This document shows, in pieces, positions 45,904 through 54,906 of a stretch of 64,000 nucleotides of DNA (position 1 is the first letter of the stretch; each line of letters begins with the position of its first letter). Location of the stretch: positions 124,001 through 188,000 of the forward strand of contig JAEYPT010000008.1 in NCBI GenBank assembly GCA_023410445.1, in the 5' to 3' direction. The notes below the pieces were generated by a model, which saw only the letters and a program-made list of their open reading frames with translations, ran no database searches and was not told where the DNA came from. The translations under genes were made by a program, and so were the position numbers. Source of the stretch: Bacillota bacterium (lineage in GTDB: Bacteria; Bacillota; Clostridia; Oscillospirales; Acutalibacteraceae).

Positions 45904-47585
45904 GAGCCACGTGGAGTCTTTCTTGCCATTTCCAGCATTTCCGCGGCATTCTGAAGCATCAGAGGCGTAATTTTCGCACCGCCCATGATGCGCGCAAGTT
46001 CCTGCCTCCGGCCTTCCTCGTTCAGCTCCAATACCTGCGTAAAGGTGCGCCCAGACTCCACATGCTTTTCAATCAAGTACGGGGTATCCGCCAGCGCGGC
46101 GATCTGTGCAAGGTGCGTCACACAGATGACCTGACGGTTCTCTGAGACTTCCCGGAGCTTCAGGCCAATTTTTTGCGCCGCGCTCCCGCTCACTCCGGAA
46201 TCTACCTCGTCGAAAATGAGCGTTCCGACCTCGTCCCCACCGGCTAAAACGGTTTTAATAGCCAGCATAATTCGGGAAAGCTCTCCGCCGGAAGCGATTT
46301 TCGCAATCGGCTTTGCGGGTTCACCTGGATTGGTGGAAATATAAAATTCCACTTTGTCACAGCCGGAAGGCCCGAGCGGAACCTGCTCCGCATGAACCTC
46401 AAACGTCACGTTCGGCATGTCCAAGAACTGAAGTTCCTGCCGGACCCGATTGGAAAAATCGGAAGCCGCTTTTTTCCTCCACTGCGAAATTTCGGCGGCA
46501 AGCCCTTCCGCGCGTTTTTTCTCCCGCTTGTAGTCTTCCCGGAATTTCGCCGCGTTTTCATCGGAAAGCCGGATTTTTTCAAACTCGGTTCTGTACTCCT
46601 CCAAATGGGCTAGCATTTCGTTCACGGTGCCACCGTATTTTAAGCCGAGTCGGTAAAGCAGATCGAGCCTTGACTCTACCTCGTCGATCTCGGAGGGATC
46701 GTACTCCAGCTGAGCGGAATAACCGCGCAGTTCGCTACTGCAGTCATCCAGGCCATAGGAAATTTCCTCAAGCCTTTCCGCCAGGTCTGCAAGCTCCGGT
46801 AGATAATTTTTCGCTTCTTTCAAGGACTGAGCCGCCGTGGATACGGCGGAAAGCGCTCCGGCGGACTCTTCATCCCCGTCCAGCGCGGACTGTGCCTCCG
46901 AAAGAGAACCTGCGATTTTTTCGCTGTTCCGGTAAAGCGTTCTGCGCCGGTTCAGTTCTTCTTCTTCCCCTTCGCGCAGGTTTGCCTGTTCCAGTTCGTC
47001 GATCTGGTATTGTAAAAGGTCCATTCTCCGCGCTTTCTGCGCCTCATCCATCACGCAGGAATCAAAGCCTTCCTTTGCCTTCCTCATAGCATCGTAGGCA
47101 GAGCGGTATTCGGACATCCGGTCTGTGGGCAAGCCGGTGCTGTCCAGATACCCGATATGGGACTCTGAAGAAAGCAGCCCGTAGCTTTCGTGCTGCCCGT
47201 GAATGTTAATCAGCAAAGGCCCGAGCTGTCGGAGAATCGAAACGGTCGCCGGTCTTCCGTTGATACGGCAGGAGGATTTCGTATCGGCACCGATTTCCCG
47301 ATGAAGCATCAGAGTGCCGTCCTCCTCCAGAGAATACCCGAGTTCTTCCAGCCCGGCTTCCGCTTTTGGACCGATTCCGTCAAATACCGCGCTGACAAAA
47401 GCGGACTTCGCCCCCGTCCGCACCAATTCCCGGGAGGTTCGCTCCCCAAGAACCGCATGGATAGAATCAATCAGAATCGATTTCCCCGCGCCGGTCTCAC
47501 CGGTCAATACATTGAAACCCGCCTTGAAATCGATCCGGGCTTTTTCAATCACTGCAATATTTTCAATGTATAACTGAGAAAGCAT
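45900..47585 (-). CDS. recN: DNA repair protein RecN
   Basis: SMC-like ATPase acting early at double-strand breaks. The 561-residue protein has Walker A GETGAGKS (about residues 30-37), a central coiled coil (about 155-360, glutamate/alanine-rich), the ABC signature region IASGGELSRIMLAIK and Walker B LIFDEVDSGVSG. It ends the ymfF-to-recN gene string. The clostridial order tlyA-nadK-argR-recN is intact. Confidence 0.96.
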   Translation of the reverse strand: MLSQLYIENIAVIEKARIDFKAGFNVLTGETGAGKSILIDSIHAVLGERTSRELVRTGAKSAFVSAVFDGIGPKAEAGLEELGYSLEEDGTLMLHREIGADTKSSCRINGRPATVSILRQLGPLLINIHGQHESYGLLSSESHIGYLDSTGLPTDRMSEYRSAYDAMRKAKEGFDSCVMDEAQKARRMDLLQYQIDELEQANLREGEEEELNRRRTLYRNSEKIAGSLSEAQSALDGDEESAGALSAVSTAAQSLKEAKNYLPELADLAERLEEISYGLDDCSSELRGYSAQLEYDPSEIDEVESRLDLLYRLGLKYGGTVNEMLAHLEEYRTEFEKIRLSDENAAKFREDYKREKKRAEGLAAEISQWRKKAASDFSNRVRQELQFLDMPNVTFEVHAEQVPLGPSGCDKVEFYISTNPGEPAKPIAKIASGGELSRIMLAIKTVLAGGDEVGTLIFDEVDSGVSGSAAQKIGLKLREVSENRQVICVTHLAQIAALADTPYLIEKHVESGRTFTQVLELNEEGRRQELARIMGGAKITPLMLQNAAEMLEMARKTPRGS

Positions 47586-47589
47586 ACGA

Positions 47590-48039
47590 TCACCTGAGCA
47601 TTTTCTGAAGCTCGCCGCACATACGTCCGGCCACTTCCTCGCTTTGCATCAGGACAAAGATCGTGTCGTCCCCTGCCAGAGTTCCTACGATCCCTTCCCA
47701 TTCCACCAGATCCATTGCCGCACAGACGGCATTCGCCATGCCCGTCAGGCACTTGATCACAACGAAATTGCTCACATAAGTAACCGACACCGCATTGTCG
47801 GCCAAAAGAAACGCAAATTTTGAGGACAGATCCTTGGAGCTTTCCTGACCGGTGGAATACTGGTATTTCCCGTCCGCTGACAGTGCCTTAATCAGGCGAA
47901 GCTCTTTAATGTCGCGGGAAACCGTGGCCTGCGTAACGTCGAATCCTTCCTCCCGGAGTCTCCGAAGGAGTTCTTCCTGCGTGTCGATGCTGAACTTGCC
48001 GATAAGCTCCAGAATTTTTGCATGCCGCCGTTCTTTCAT
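47590..48039 (-). CDS. argR: arginine repressor
   Basis: A 149-residue ArgR/AhrC-type regulator. The N-terminal winged helix covers about residues 1-70 (ILELIGKFSIDTQEELLRRLREEGFDVTQATVSRDIKEL), and the C-terminal oligomerisation and arginine-binding domain has the GTLAGDDTIFVLM segment with its Asp pair. Its ATG overlaps the nadK stop as TAATG, and recN starts 4 bases after its end, so the genes are coupled. No arginine biosynthesis genes other than carAB lie in the window. Confidence 0.95.
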   Translation of the reverse strand: MKERRHAKILELIGKFSIDTQEELLRRLREEGFDVTQATVSRDIKELRLIKALSADGKYQYSTGQESSKDLSSKFAFLLADNAVSVTYVSNFVVIKCLTGMANAVCAAMDLVEWEGIVGTLAGDDTIFVLMQSEEVAGRMCGELQKMLR

Positions 48040-48902
48040 TACCTGTGTCTCCTCTCACCCAATTTATCGGTCAGAACCTCATAAAAATTATTGTTCTTCA
48101 GCTTTATAATTCTTACCGATTGCTCGGACCGAAAAATTTCCATTTTCACCGCTTTATCCGGAATTCGGAAGGAAGTTTCCCCATCCATGGTCAGAATGAC
48201 CTCACTTTCGGAATCCATATCGGCCTGCACCGTCAGCTTTGCCTCGGGACCAAAAACCACCGGACGAGTCATCAGGGAATGAGGGCAGATCGGCGTAAGC
48301 ACAATGCAGTTCAGCTGCGGATCGACCACCGGCCCTCCCGCTGAGAGGGAATAGGCGGTAGAGCCTGTAGGAGTGGAAAAGATTAGCCCATCCGACCGAT
48401 AGTCGCATACTTTCGTATCGTTGAACCGAACCCGGAAATCCGGCATGTGCGACAGAGCGCCCCGAAAAAAAACAGCGTCGTTCAGCGCACGGTAGGTTTG
48501 GCACGAGCTGCCGCAACACACGCGGACTTCCAGCATCATGCGTTCCTCCACGCTGTAATCCCCGGAGACCAAGCGTCCCAGCAGACCGTATTCCTCGGGT
48601 TCCAGTCCCGCTACAAAACCGAGCCTCCCGACGTTGATTCCGAGGATCGGCTTACCGGCGGCCGCGGCGTGCTTGGCACAGTGAATGATCGTACCGTCGC
48701 CGCCAACAGCAACCATAACGTCGCAGGATTGAGCAAGGGCGTTAAAATCTTCGAGGAATTCCGCCTGTGACGAGCTGAGCTCATGCTCAAGCGAACGGTC
48801 CATACACACATCGGCACCGTATTCCCGCAGCGTTTCAATCAGCCGCAGCGTATGTTTCATGGCATTTTTTTTGCTCAGGTTCGGTATTACAGCAATCTTC
48901 AA
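48039..48902 (-). CDS. nadK: NAD kinase
   Basis: Phosphorylates NAD to NADP. The 287-residue protein has the nucleotide-binding GGDGTII loop with its Asp and the LGINVGRLGFVAGLE and DGLIFSTPTGSTAYSLSAGGP motifs of the family. The start is TTG 48902, overlapping the tlyA stop by 4 bases and preceded by a G-rich ribosome site within tlyA. Its position between tlyA and argR is typical. Confidence 0.96.
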   Translation of the reverse strand: MKIAVIPNLSKKNAMKHTLRLIETLREYGADVCMDRSLEHELSSSQAEFLEDFNALAQSCDVMVAVGGDGTIIHCAKHAAAAGKPILGINVGRLGFVAGLEPEEYGLLGRLVSGDYSVEERMMLEVRVCCGSSCQTYRALNDAVFFRGALSHMPDFRVRFNDTKVCDYRSDGLIFSTPTGSTAYSLSAGGPVVDPQLNCIVLTPICPHSLMTRPVVFGPEAKLTVQADMDSESEVILTMDGETSFRIPDKAVKMEIFRSEQSVRIIKLKNNNFYEVLTDKLGERRHR

Positions 48903-49714
48903 TCCGCCCCACCGCCATTCAGATGCAAGTGTGATTCCTCCACCAACCGGTCAATATCCGGGAGCCCGACATTTTCCGCCTCGCCGTTCTGAAGATAAAT
49001 CAGGTATTCGATATTGCCTTCCGGCCCTTTCACGGGCGAATAAGTAAGACCGAGCACCGAAAACCCGATGGAAATGCAAAAATCGGCAATCGTCCGGATC
49101 ACCTCCGCATGGACCGCCCGATCCCGCACGACGCCTTTTTTTCCCACCTTTTCTCTGCCTGCTTCAAATTGGGGCTTGATAAGGCAGACGGCCTGAGCGC
49201 CCGGGGCCAGAAATTTCTGCGCAACCGGAAGCACCAGCCGAAGAGAGATAAACGAAACATCCACGCTGAAAAAATTGATTGGCTCCGGAACCTGCTCCGG
49301 CGTCAGATAGCGGACATTGGTCCGCTCCAGACTGACAACCCGGGGATCCGTGCGCAGCTTCCAGGCAAGCTGGCCGTATCCGACGTCAATGGAATACACC
49401 TTTTTCGCTCCGTTTTGAAGCATGCAGTCGGTAAAACCACCTGTGGAAGCCCCAATATCCATCACCGTTTTCTCGTGAAGGTCGATTGGGAATTCAGCCA
49501 TTGCTTTTTCCAGCTTCAGCCCACCGCGGCTGACATAGGGCATTTTTTCGCCGCGCAGCTCGATCTTCGAATCGACAGGCACCATTGTGCCTGGCTTATC
49601 CGATTTTTGGCCGCTGAGATATACGTTTCCCATCATAATCTCGATTTTGGCCCGCTCCCTGCTCTGGGTCAGGCCACGTTCGAACATCAGAGTGTCCAGT
49701 CTCATTTTTTCCAT
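48899..49714 (-). CDS. tlyA: TlyA-family rRNA 2'-O-methyltransferase / hemolysin-like protein
   Basis: The protein (271 residues) has an N-terminal S4 RNA-binding domain (RLDTLMFERGLTQSRERAKIEIMMGNVYLSG) and an FtsJ-like SAM methyltransferase domain with DIGASTGGFTDC and KPQFEAGRE. Homologues methylate 16S/23S rRNA. ATG 49714 is the best start; ATG 49705 is possible, and the first residues of the S4 domain fix it to within a few codons. As a result its first ~40 codons overlap the end of dxs. Confidence 0.92.
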   Translation of the reverse strand: MEKMRLDTLMFERGLTQSRERAKIEIMMGNVYLSGQKSDKPGTMVPVDSKIELRGEKMPYVSRGGLKLEKAMAEFPIDLHEKTVMDIGASTGGFTDCMLQNGAKKVYSIDVGYGQLAWKLRTDPRVVSLERTNVRYLTPEQVPEPINFFSVDVSFISLRLVLPVAQKFLAPGAQAVCLIKPQFEAGREKVGKKGVVRDRAVHAEVIRTIADFCISIGFSVLGLTYSPVKGPEGNIEYLIYLQNGEAENVGLPDIDRLVEESHLHLNGGGAD

Positions 49715-51569
49715 AGTTCCGATACCCCGCCTCAATCATATCCATCATGCCTTTATCGGTCAGGCCAAGGTCTTCCAGTGTTTCACGCATGCCGGCATGC
49801 CGGACAAAACCGTTGATCGCACGGATCTGAAACCGGCTCGCATAACCCCTCATTCGCAGCAAGTGATGAAACGACTCTCCGATTCCGCCCTGCAAAATTC
49901 CCTCTTCAAAGAAAAACACCTGATCCGCATCCGACGCCGCTACTGCTGCTTCTGGGTCCAAGGGCTTGATCCGGTTTAGCTTTACGATTTTTACCCGTAT
50001 GTTCTTCCCCGCCAGAAGAGCGCAGGCACGGCTCGCAAATGAAAAAAGCCGCCCGTAGGTAACAATAACAATCCTTGCGGTTGGGTAACCGTACAGGTCA
50101 TACGAACCGAAACTCGGATGAAAATCATACGGTTTGAACAGCTGAGTACCGCGCGGATACCGTACGGCGGCAAATCCGTCGCAGGAATAAAGTGCCTGAT
50201 GCAGGAAAGACTGCATCTCGTCGTAATAAGAAGGAGAAAAAACCGTCACGCCGGGAATCGTGTTGAAATAAGCCGCGTCGAAAATTCCCTGATGCGTCTC
50301 CCCGTCTTCCCCGACCACGCCGGCCCGGTCCACGGCAAGCACCGCCTTGACTCCCTGCAGCGCGATATCATGGATCATCTGATCGTAGGCGCGCTGCAAA
50401 AACGAAGAATACACCGCAAAAACAGGAAGCATCCCGCCAGAAGCCAATCCACCGGAAAAAGTAACCGCGTGCTCCTCAGCGATTCCAGTATCGAAAAAGC
50501 GCTCCGGAAATTTGCGGGCAAACTCGGCAAGGCCCGTCCCGGACTGCATGGCTGCCGTAATCCCGCAGATGCGAGGATCTTCCTCCGCAAGAGCGCAGAG
50601 GCCGCTGCCGAAAACACTGGAAAAGTTCTCCCCTGACGGGCCGGTTTCCCCTGTTTCAATATCAAAGGCAGAAATTCCGTGAAACATGTCCGGATTCTGT
50701 TCCGCAAAGGGATATCCTTTTCCTTTTTTAGTAAGGACATGCAGTAAGACCGGATGCTCAATTTTACTGAGGTCGCTAAATACCTCAATCAGTTTTCCCA
50801 CGTCGTGCCCGTCAAAGGGGCCGTAGTAAAAGAAGCCCATATCTTCGAAAATTGTACTGTTATACAAAAGCTGTTTCAGCACAGTTTTCGACTGAAAAAT
50901 CGCATTGCGAAGGTGCCGACCGATTCCGGGAATTCGGTTGAGTGCATTCTCCACGTTGCCCTTAAAGCGAAAATAGGAGGGCTTCATACGAATGCGGGCA
51001 AGATAACGCGCCATAGAACCGACATTTTTTGAAATCGACATTTTATTGTCGTTCAAAACCACAATTAGGTTTTTATGGAACCGTCCGGCATTGTTCAATC
51101 CCTCATAAGCAAGCCCGCCAGTCAAGGCGCCGTCCCCGATGACCGCAACCACGTGACCCGGCTGCTTCAGCAAATCTTTGGCGGTCGCAATTCCAAGCGC
51201 CGCGGATATGGACGTGCTGCTATGGCCGGAGCTCATGGGGTCATAGGAACTTTCCCTTCGGTTCGGGAAACCGGAAATCCCGCCTTTCGTCCGGATTGTT
51301 TCGATCCGGTCTGCGCGCCCGGTCAGCATTTTATGCGTGTAGCACTGATGCCCCACATCCCAGACGATCTTATCCTCCGGGGACCCGAAAACGCGCAGCA
51401 GAGCGACGGAGAGCTCAACCACACCCAGATTCGAAGCAAGATGGCCGCCATTCTCGGAAACGGTGTGAATGATCTTTTCCCTTATTTCCGCGCAAAGCGA
51501 CTGCAGCTGCTCCTGTGACAGCTTCTGCAGATCCTTCGGGGAACCGATATCTTGTAACAGGCCGTCCAT
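49596..51569 (-). CDS. dxs: 1-deoxy-D-xylulose-5-phosphate synthase
   Basis: Thiamine-diphosphate enzyme starting the MEP isoprenoid pathway. The 657-residue protein has the HQCYTHKMLTGR and GHSSTSISAALG N-terminal motifs, the ThDP-binding GDGALTGG...LNDN stretch, and the C-terminal transketolase domain. Family homology ends near the segment GLTDKGMMDMIEAGYR; the last 40 residues come from reading 119 bases into tlyA in another frame. ATG 51569 has GAGGATG upstream. It starts 26 bases after folD. Confidence 0.95.
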   Translation of the reverse strand: MDGLLQDIGSPKDLQKLSQEQLQSLCAEIREKIIHTVSENGGHLASNLGVVELSVALLRVFGSPEDKIVWDVGHQCYTHKMLTGRADRIETIRTKGGISGFPNRRESSYDPMSSGHSSTSISAALGIATAKDLLKQPGHVVAVIGDGALTGGLAYEGLNNAGRFHKNLIVVLNDNKMSISKNVGSMARYLARIRMKPSYFRFKGNVENALNRIPGIGRHLRNAIFQSKTVLKQLLYNSTIFEDMGFFYYGPFDGHDVGKLIEVFSDLSKIEHPVLLHVLTKKGKGYPFAEQNPDMFHGISAFDIETGETGPSGENFSSVFGSGLCALAEEDPRICGITAAMQSGTGLAEFARKFPERFFDTGIAEEHAVTFSGGLASGGMLPVFAVYSSFLQRAYDQMIHDIALQGVKAVLAVDRAGVVGEDGETHQGIFDAAYFNTIPGVTVFSPSYYDEMQSFLHQALYSCDGFAAVRYPRGTQLFKPYDFHPSFGSYDLYGYPTARIVIVTYGRLFSFASRACALLAGKNIRVKIVKLNRIKPLDPEAAVAASDADQVFFFEEGILQGGIGESFHHLLRMRGYASRFQIRAINGFVRHAGMRETLEDLGLTDKGMMDMIEAGYRNYGKNETGHSDVRTWPDPEQGAGQNRDYDGKRISQRPKIG

Positions 51570-51594
51570 CGTGTCATCCTCAATCAATCGTTTG

Positions 51595-52455
51595 TCAAAC
51601 GGGAAGCCCGTTCTGAAGCTTTGCGGCAGTCAGCGTATTTTTCAGCAGCATGGCACGCGTCATCGGTCCGACGCCGCCCGGAACAGGCGTAATCCATGAA
51701 GCAACCTTTTCGACGCCTTCAAAATCGACGTCACCGCAAAGCTTTCCGTTTTCATCCCGGTCCATCCCCACGTCGATCACAACCGCGCCGGGACGGACCA
51801 TATCGGCCGTAATAAACTTCGGCTTTCCAACGGCTGCAACCAGAATCTCCGCGCTTTTGCAGATTTCCGCAAGATTCTTGGTTCTGCTGTGGCAGACAGT
51901 AACCGTTCCGTTTTCGTGCAACAGGAGCATCGCCATCGGCTTGCCTACGATATTGCTTCTGCCAACGACCACGCAGGAACGCCCCTCGATCGAAATCCCC
52001 TCCTGATGGAGCATTTCGACAATACCCGCGGGCGTACAGGGAAGAAACCGGTAATCCCCGATCATAATGCGGCCCACATTGGACGGGTGAAAAGCGTCGA
52101 CATCCTTCTGCGGGTTGATCGCCTCCAGAACCGCTTTTTCATTCAGACCATCCGGTAGCGGAAGCTGAACCAGAATCCCGTGAATCTCTTTCTTGTGGTT
52201 CAGGGTATCGACAAGCTTCAACAGCTCTTCCTGACTCGTGCTTTCCGGAAGCGCGTATTCCTCCGAATAGATTCCAACGCTGGTACAGTCCTTTTCCTTA
52301 TTCGTCACATAAGTGCGGGAAGCCGAGTTATTCCCGACCAGAACAACGGCAAGCCCGGGTACGATTCCCTTTTCCTTTAATAAAGCGGCAGTTTCCTCTG
52401 CCGCTTCGGCGCGCACACGTGCAGCAATTGCTTTTCCATCGATTATTTGCGCCAT
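51595..52455 (-). CDS. folD: methylenetetrahydrofolate dehydrogenase / cyclohydrolase
   Basis: Bifunctional one-carbon enzyme linking methylene- and formyl-tetrahydrofolate. The 286-residue protein has the catalytic YVTNKEKD lysine segment, the VQLPLPDGL loop, the NADP site VVGRSNIVGKPMA and the PVPGGVGPMT signature. It overlaps the lgt stop as TAATG. In many Clostridia xseA, xseB and ispA lie between folD and dxs; here they do not. Confidence 0.97.
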   Translation of the reverse strand: MAQIIDGKAIAARVRAEAAEETAALLKEKGIVPGLAVVLVGNNSASRTYVTNKEKDCTSVGIYSEEYALPESTSQEELLKLVDTLNHKKEIHGILVQLPLPDGLNEKAVLEAINPQKDVDAFHPSNVGRIMIGDYRFLPCTPAGIVEMLHQEGISIEGRSCVVVGRSNIVGKPMAMLLLHENGTVTVCHSRTKNLAEICKSAEILVAAVGKPKFITADMVRPGAVVIDVGMDRDENGKLCGDVDFEGVEKVASWITPVPGGVGPMTRAMLLKNTLTAAKLQNGLPV

Positions 52456-53537
52456 TACTGTTCGTCTCCCGATTTTTTCTCTGTGTCAGCAGCGGGTTCG
52501 GAAGTTTCAGAGGCCTTTGGGGCCTCTTCCGTTTTCGCCGGCTCCGTATTGATTTCTGATTCGGGGGGTTCCGTATTCTCTTCCGGTTCTTCCGATCCGC
52601 CCGCAATTGCCTCTTTTGCATCCTCCGCGTTCGCAAAGATCGTACTTTCTCCGTCGGCGACGGGTTCTTCCTCTTCCGACGCCGCTACCGGCACTTCGTC
52701 AACAATGGAGTTGAGCTCCATGATTTTTGCAGAACCGCAGCCGGTCAGCGCCGTGCGGTTCCGGAAGACAACAAGCAGAGCGACAGCAGTCAGGACGGCG
52801 GCAGCCGCAACAATCTGCGAAACCCTGAGCGGAATGACCGGTGTAATTAAACTGTCGGTACGCAGGCCCTCAATAAAGAAACGTCCCACACCGTTCCAGA
52901 TCATGTAAAGCAAAAATACCTGGCCGTCGTATCTTCTGAACTTCCTGCTGAAAATATGTAGCAGAACAAAGCCCAGAAGGCACCAGAGCGATTCATATAG
53001 GAAGCAGGGATGTACCCCGACGTTGCCCGTATTTTCGCTGACCATGCGCCAAGGCAGATTGGTCTGCGTGCCGAAGGCTTCCTGATTGATAAAATTCCCC
53101 CACCGGCCAATGGACTGGCCAATGAGAAATCCCAGCGAGCCCATATCCATCACGGCCGGGATGCTGATCTTATGCAGCTTAGCAATCAGAGCACCGCACA
53201 GCATTCCACCAATGACGCCCCCGTAGAAGCCCAGTCCGCCTTCCCAAATATACAGAATGCTGACAGGATTCTTCACATACTGATCGCCTGCAAAGAAAAT
53301 AACGTAATAGAGCCTTGCCCCGATAATTCCGCCGATGATCCCGACGATAATCGCGTCGACCAGCTTGTCCTGATCCACACGGAACTTTTTGCTGCTGACC
53401 ATCGCGTAAAGGAACGCCAGAAGAAAACCGGTCGCAATGATGACACCGTACCACGCAAACGAATGTCCCGCGATTGTAAAAGCAACCGGGTTTACAGTCA
53501 CATTGATTCCCAATCCGGGAAATTGAACATTATACAT
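52455..53537 (-). CDS. lgt: prolipoprotein diacylglyceryl transferase with acidic tail
   Basis: Attaches diacylglycerol to the lipobox cysteine of prelipoproteins at the membrane. The 360-residue protein has seven membrane helices within the first ~265 residues and the family signature GRWGNFINQEAFG. The last ~95 residues are an acidic, proline/glutamate-rich, probably unstructured tail (EEEEPVADGE..., EEPEENTEPPESE...) that ordinary Lgt lacks. ATG 53537 follows AGGTGGGG. Next comes folD with a one-base overlap. Confidence 0.95.
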   Translation of the reverse strand: MYNVQFPGLGINVTVNPVAFTIAGHSFAWYGVIIATGFLLAFLYAMVSSKKFRVDQDKLVDAIIVGIIGGIIGARLYYVIFFAGDQYVKNPVSILYIWEGGLGFYGGVIGGMLCGALIAKLHKISIPAVMDMGSLGFLIGQSIGRWGNFINQEAFGTQTNLPWRMVSENTGNVGVHPCFLYESLWCLLGFVLLHIFSRKFRRYDGQVFLLYMIWNGVGRFFIEGLRTDSLITPVIPLRVSQIVAAAAVLTAVALLVVFRNRTALTGCGSAKIMELNSIVDEVPVAASEEEEPVADGESTIFANAEDAKEAIAGGSEEPEENTEPPESEINTEPAKTEEAPKASETSEPAADTEKKSGDEQ

Positions 53538-53622
53538 CTGCCCCACCTATTTTCTCCACGCGCTGTCTTGATTGAAAATGTTCCGCTGATCCCCGCGTGG
53601 AAGGCATCGGCGGCAAACCGCT

Positions 53623-54906
53623 TTACGGAATGGGAACAACCGAGGAAAGCGACGAATACTCCGGGCGCAACTGAGCCTTCAGCCGATCCGTCACGGAATT
53701 TTGATCCGCCGCTGCAATGGAATCGATATAGTCAAAAAGCTCCCGCCCCGCAAACGTAAGGGAGATCATCGCATTCGCAATGCTGCCCACGTTGTTGAGC
53801 GCCGCAACGTTCCTGCCGTAAACCGCCTTCTTGGCGCGGGAAAATGCCGCGCGGCTCATCCCGTTCTTCCGGCATTCCTCGACTTCCTTCCGGATTTCTT
53901 CCGCGACTGCTTCGGGGTCTTTTGATTCTCCGGCAAAAATCACCGACGCATAACCGGGACCCTCAAAGTATTCATTTCCGAAGGACGCCTCGTTGATGAG
54001 GCCTTTGTCCAGCAATCTGCGGTACAGCGGCGAAGCCGGAGACGCGATAGCTTCCAGGAGAATTTCCGTTTCCGCCATCTGTCTCGCCGACGGTCTGTCG
54101 GCGGAAACCGCTTCCTTGAAGCCAAGCTCAAAAAGCGGGGTCGCCACAGATAACTGCTGGCTAACCTTGGCTTTTTCGATATGGTCCGGCTCCGCTTCAA
54201 ACACCCGTTCAATTTGAACCGGCTCGGATTTTTTCAGCATCCGGTCACACAGGGCCAGAACCTTTTCCGGTTCGATGTTGCCGGCAATACACAGGACCAT
54301 ATTATTCAGGTTATAGAACGTATTATAGCACTGGTAAAGCAGTTCCGGGGTAATCTGGGCAATGCTCTGCACCGTACCGGCAATATCCGTGCGTACCGGG
54401 TGGCTGTGATACATCGCGCCAAGCAGATTGAACAGGACCCTCCACTGAGGGTCGTCGTCATACATCTTGATCTCCTGCCCGATGATTCCCTGCTCTTTTT
54501 GAACCGTCTGAGCCGTAAAATACGGCGACTGCACGAAATCCAGCAGAATTTCAAGCGATTCATAGACATTATCCGTGCAGGAAAAAAGGAAGCAGGTCAT
54601 ATCGAAGGACGTATAAGCGTTGGCGGAAGCACCTGTCTTTGCATAACGCGCAAACGCATCGCCGTCTTCACTTTCAAAAAGCTTGTGCTCCAGATAATGG
54701 GCGATCCCCGCCGGAACCCGATGGAGCTGCGGTTCTCCCGCAATCCGGAAGCAGTTGTCGATGGAGCCGTATTTTGTTCCGAAAACCGCATAGGTGGAAT
54801 TGTTCTTTTCCTTGGGATAGACAATGATCTTCAGTCCAGAGGGATGCTGAATTTCAAAATAACGATCGCCAACCCGTTCGCTTTTCCGTTCTCTGATTGA
54901 ATCCAT
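53623..54906 (-). CDS. ymfH: M16-family zinc peptidase, catalytic member
   Basis: A 427-residue peptidase with the inverted zinc motif HxxEH at H70-E73-H74 (HYLEH) and a downstream glutamate about residue 147 (EQGIIGQEI), the M16 set. It pairs with the non-catalytic homologue immediately upstream: the ATG at 54906 overlaps the stop of that gene as TGATG. The two resemble the B. subtilis YmfF/YmfH pair, which form a heterodimeric processing peptidase. The substrate is unknown. Confidence 0.9.
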   Translation of the reverse strand: MDSIRERKSERVGDRYFEIQHPSGLKIIVYPKEKNNSTYAVFGTKYGSIDNCFRIAGEPQLHRVPAGIAHYLEHKLFESEDGDAFARYAKTGASANAYTSFDMTCFLFSCTDNVYESLEILLDFVQSPYFTAQTVQKEQGIIGQEIKMYDDDPQWRVLFNLLGAMYHSHPVRTDIAGTVQSIAQITPELLYQCYNTFYNLNNMVLCIAGNIEPEKVLALCDRMLKKSEPVQIERVFEAEPDHIEKAKVSQQLSVATPLFELGFKEAVSADRPSARQMAETEILLEAIASPASPLYRRLLDKGLINEASFGNEYFEGPGYASVIFAGESKDPEAVAEEIRKEVEECRKNGMSRAAFSRAKKAVYGRNVAALNNVGSIANAMISLTFAGRELFDYIDSIAAADQNSVTDRLKAQLRPEYSSLSSVVPIP

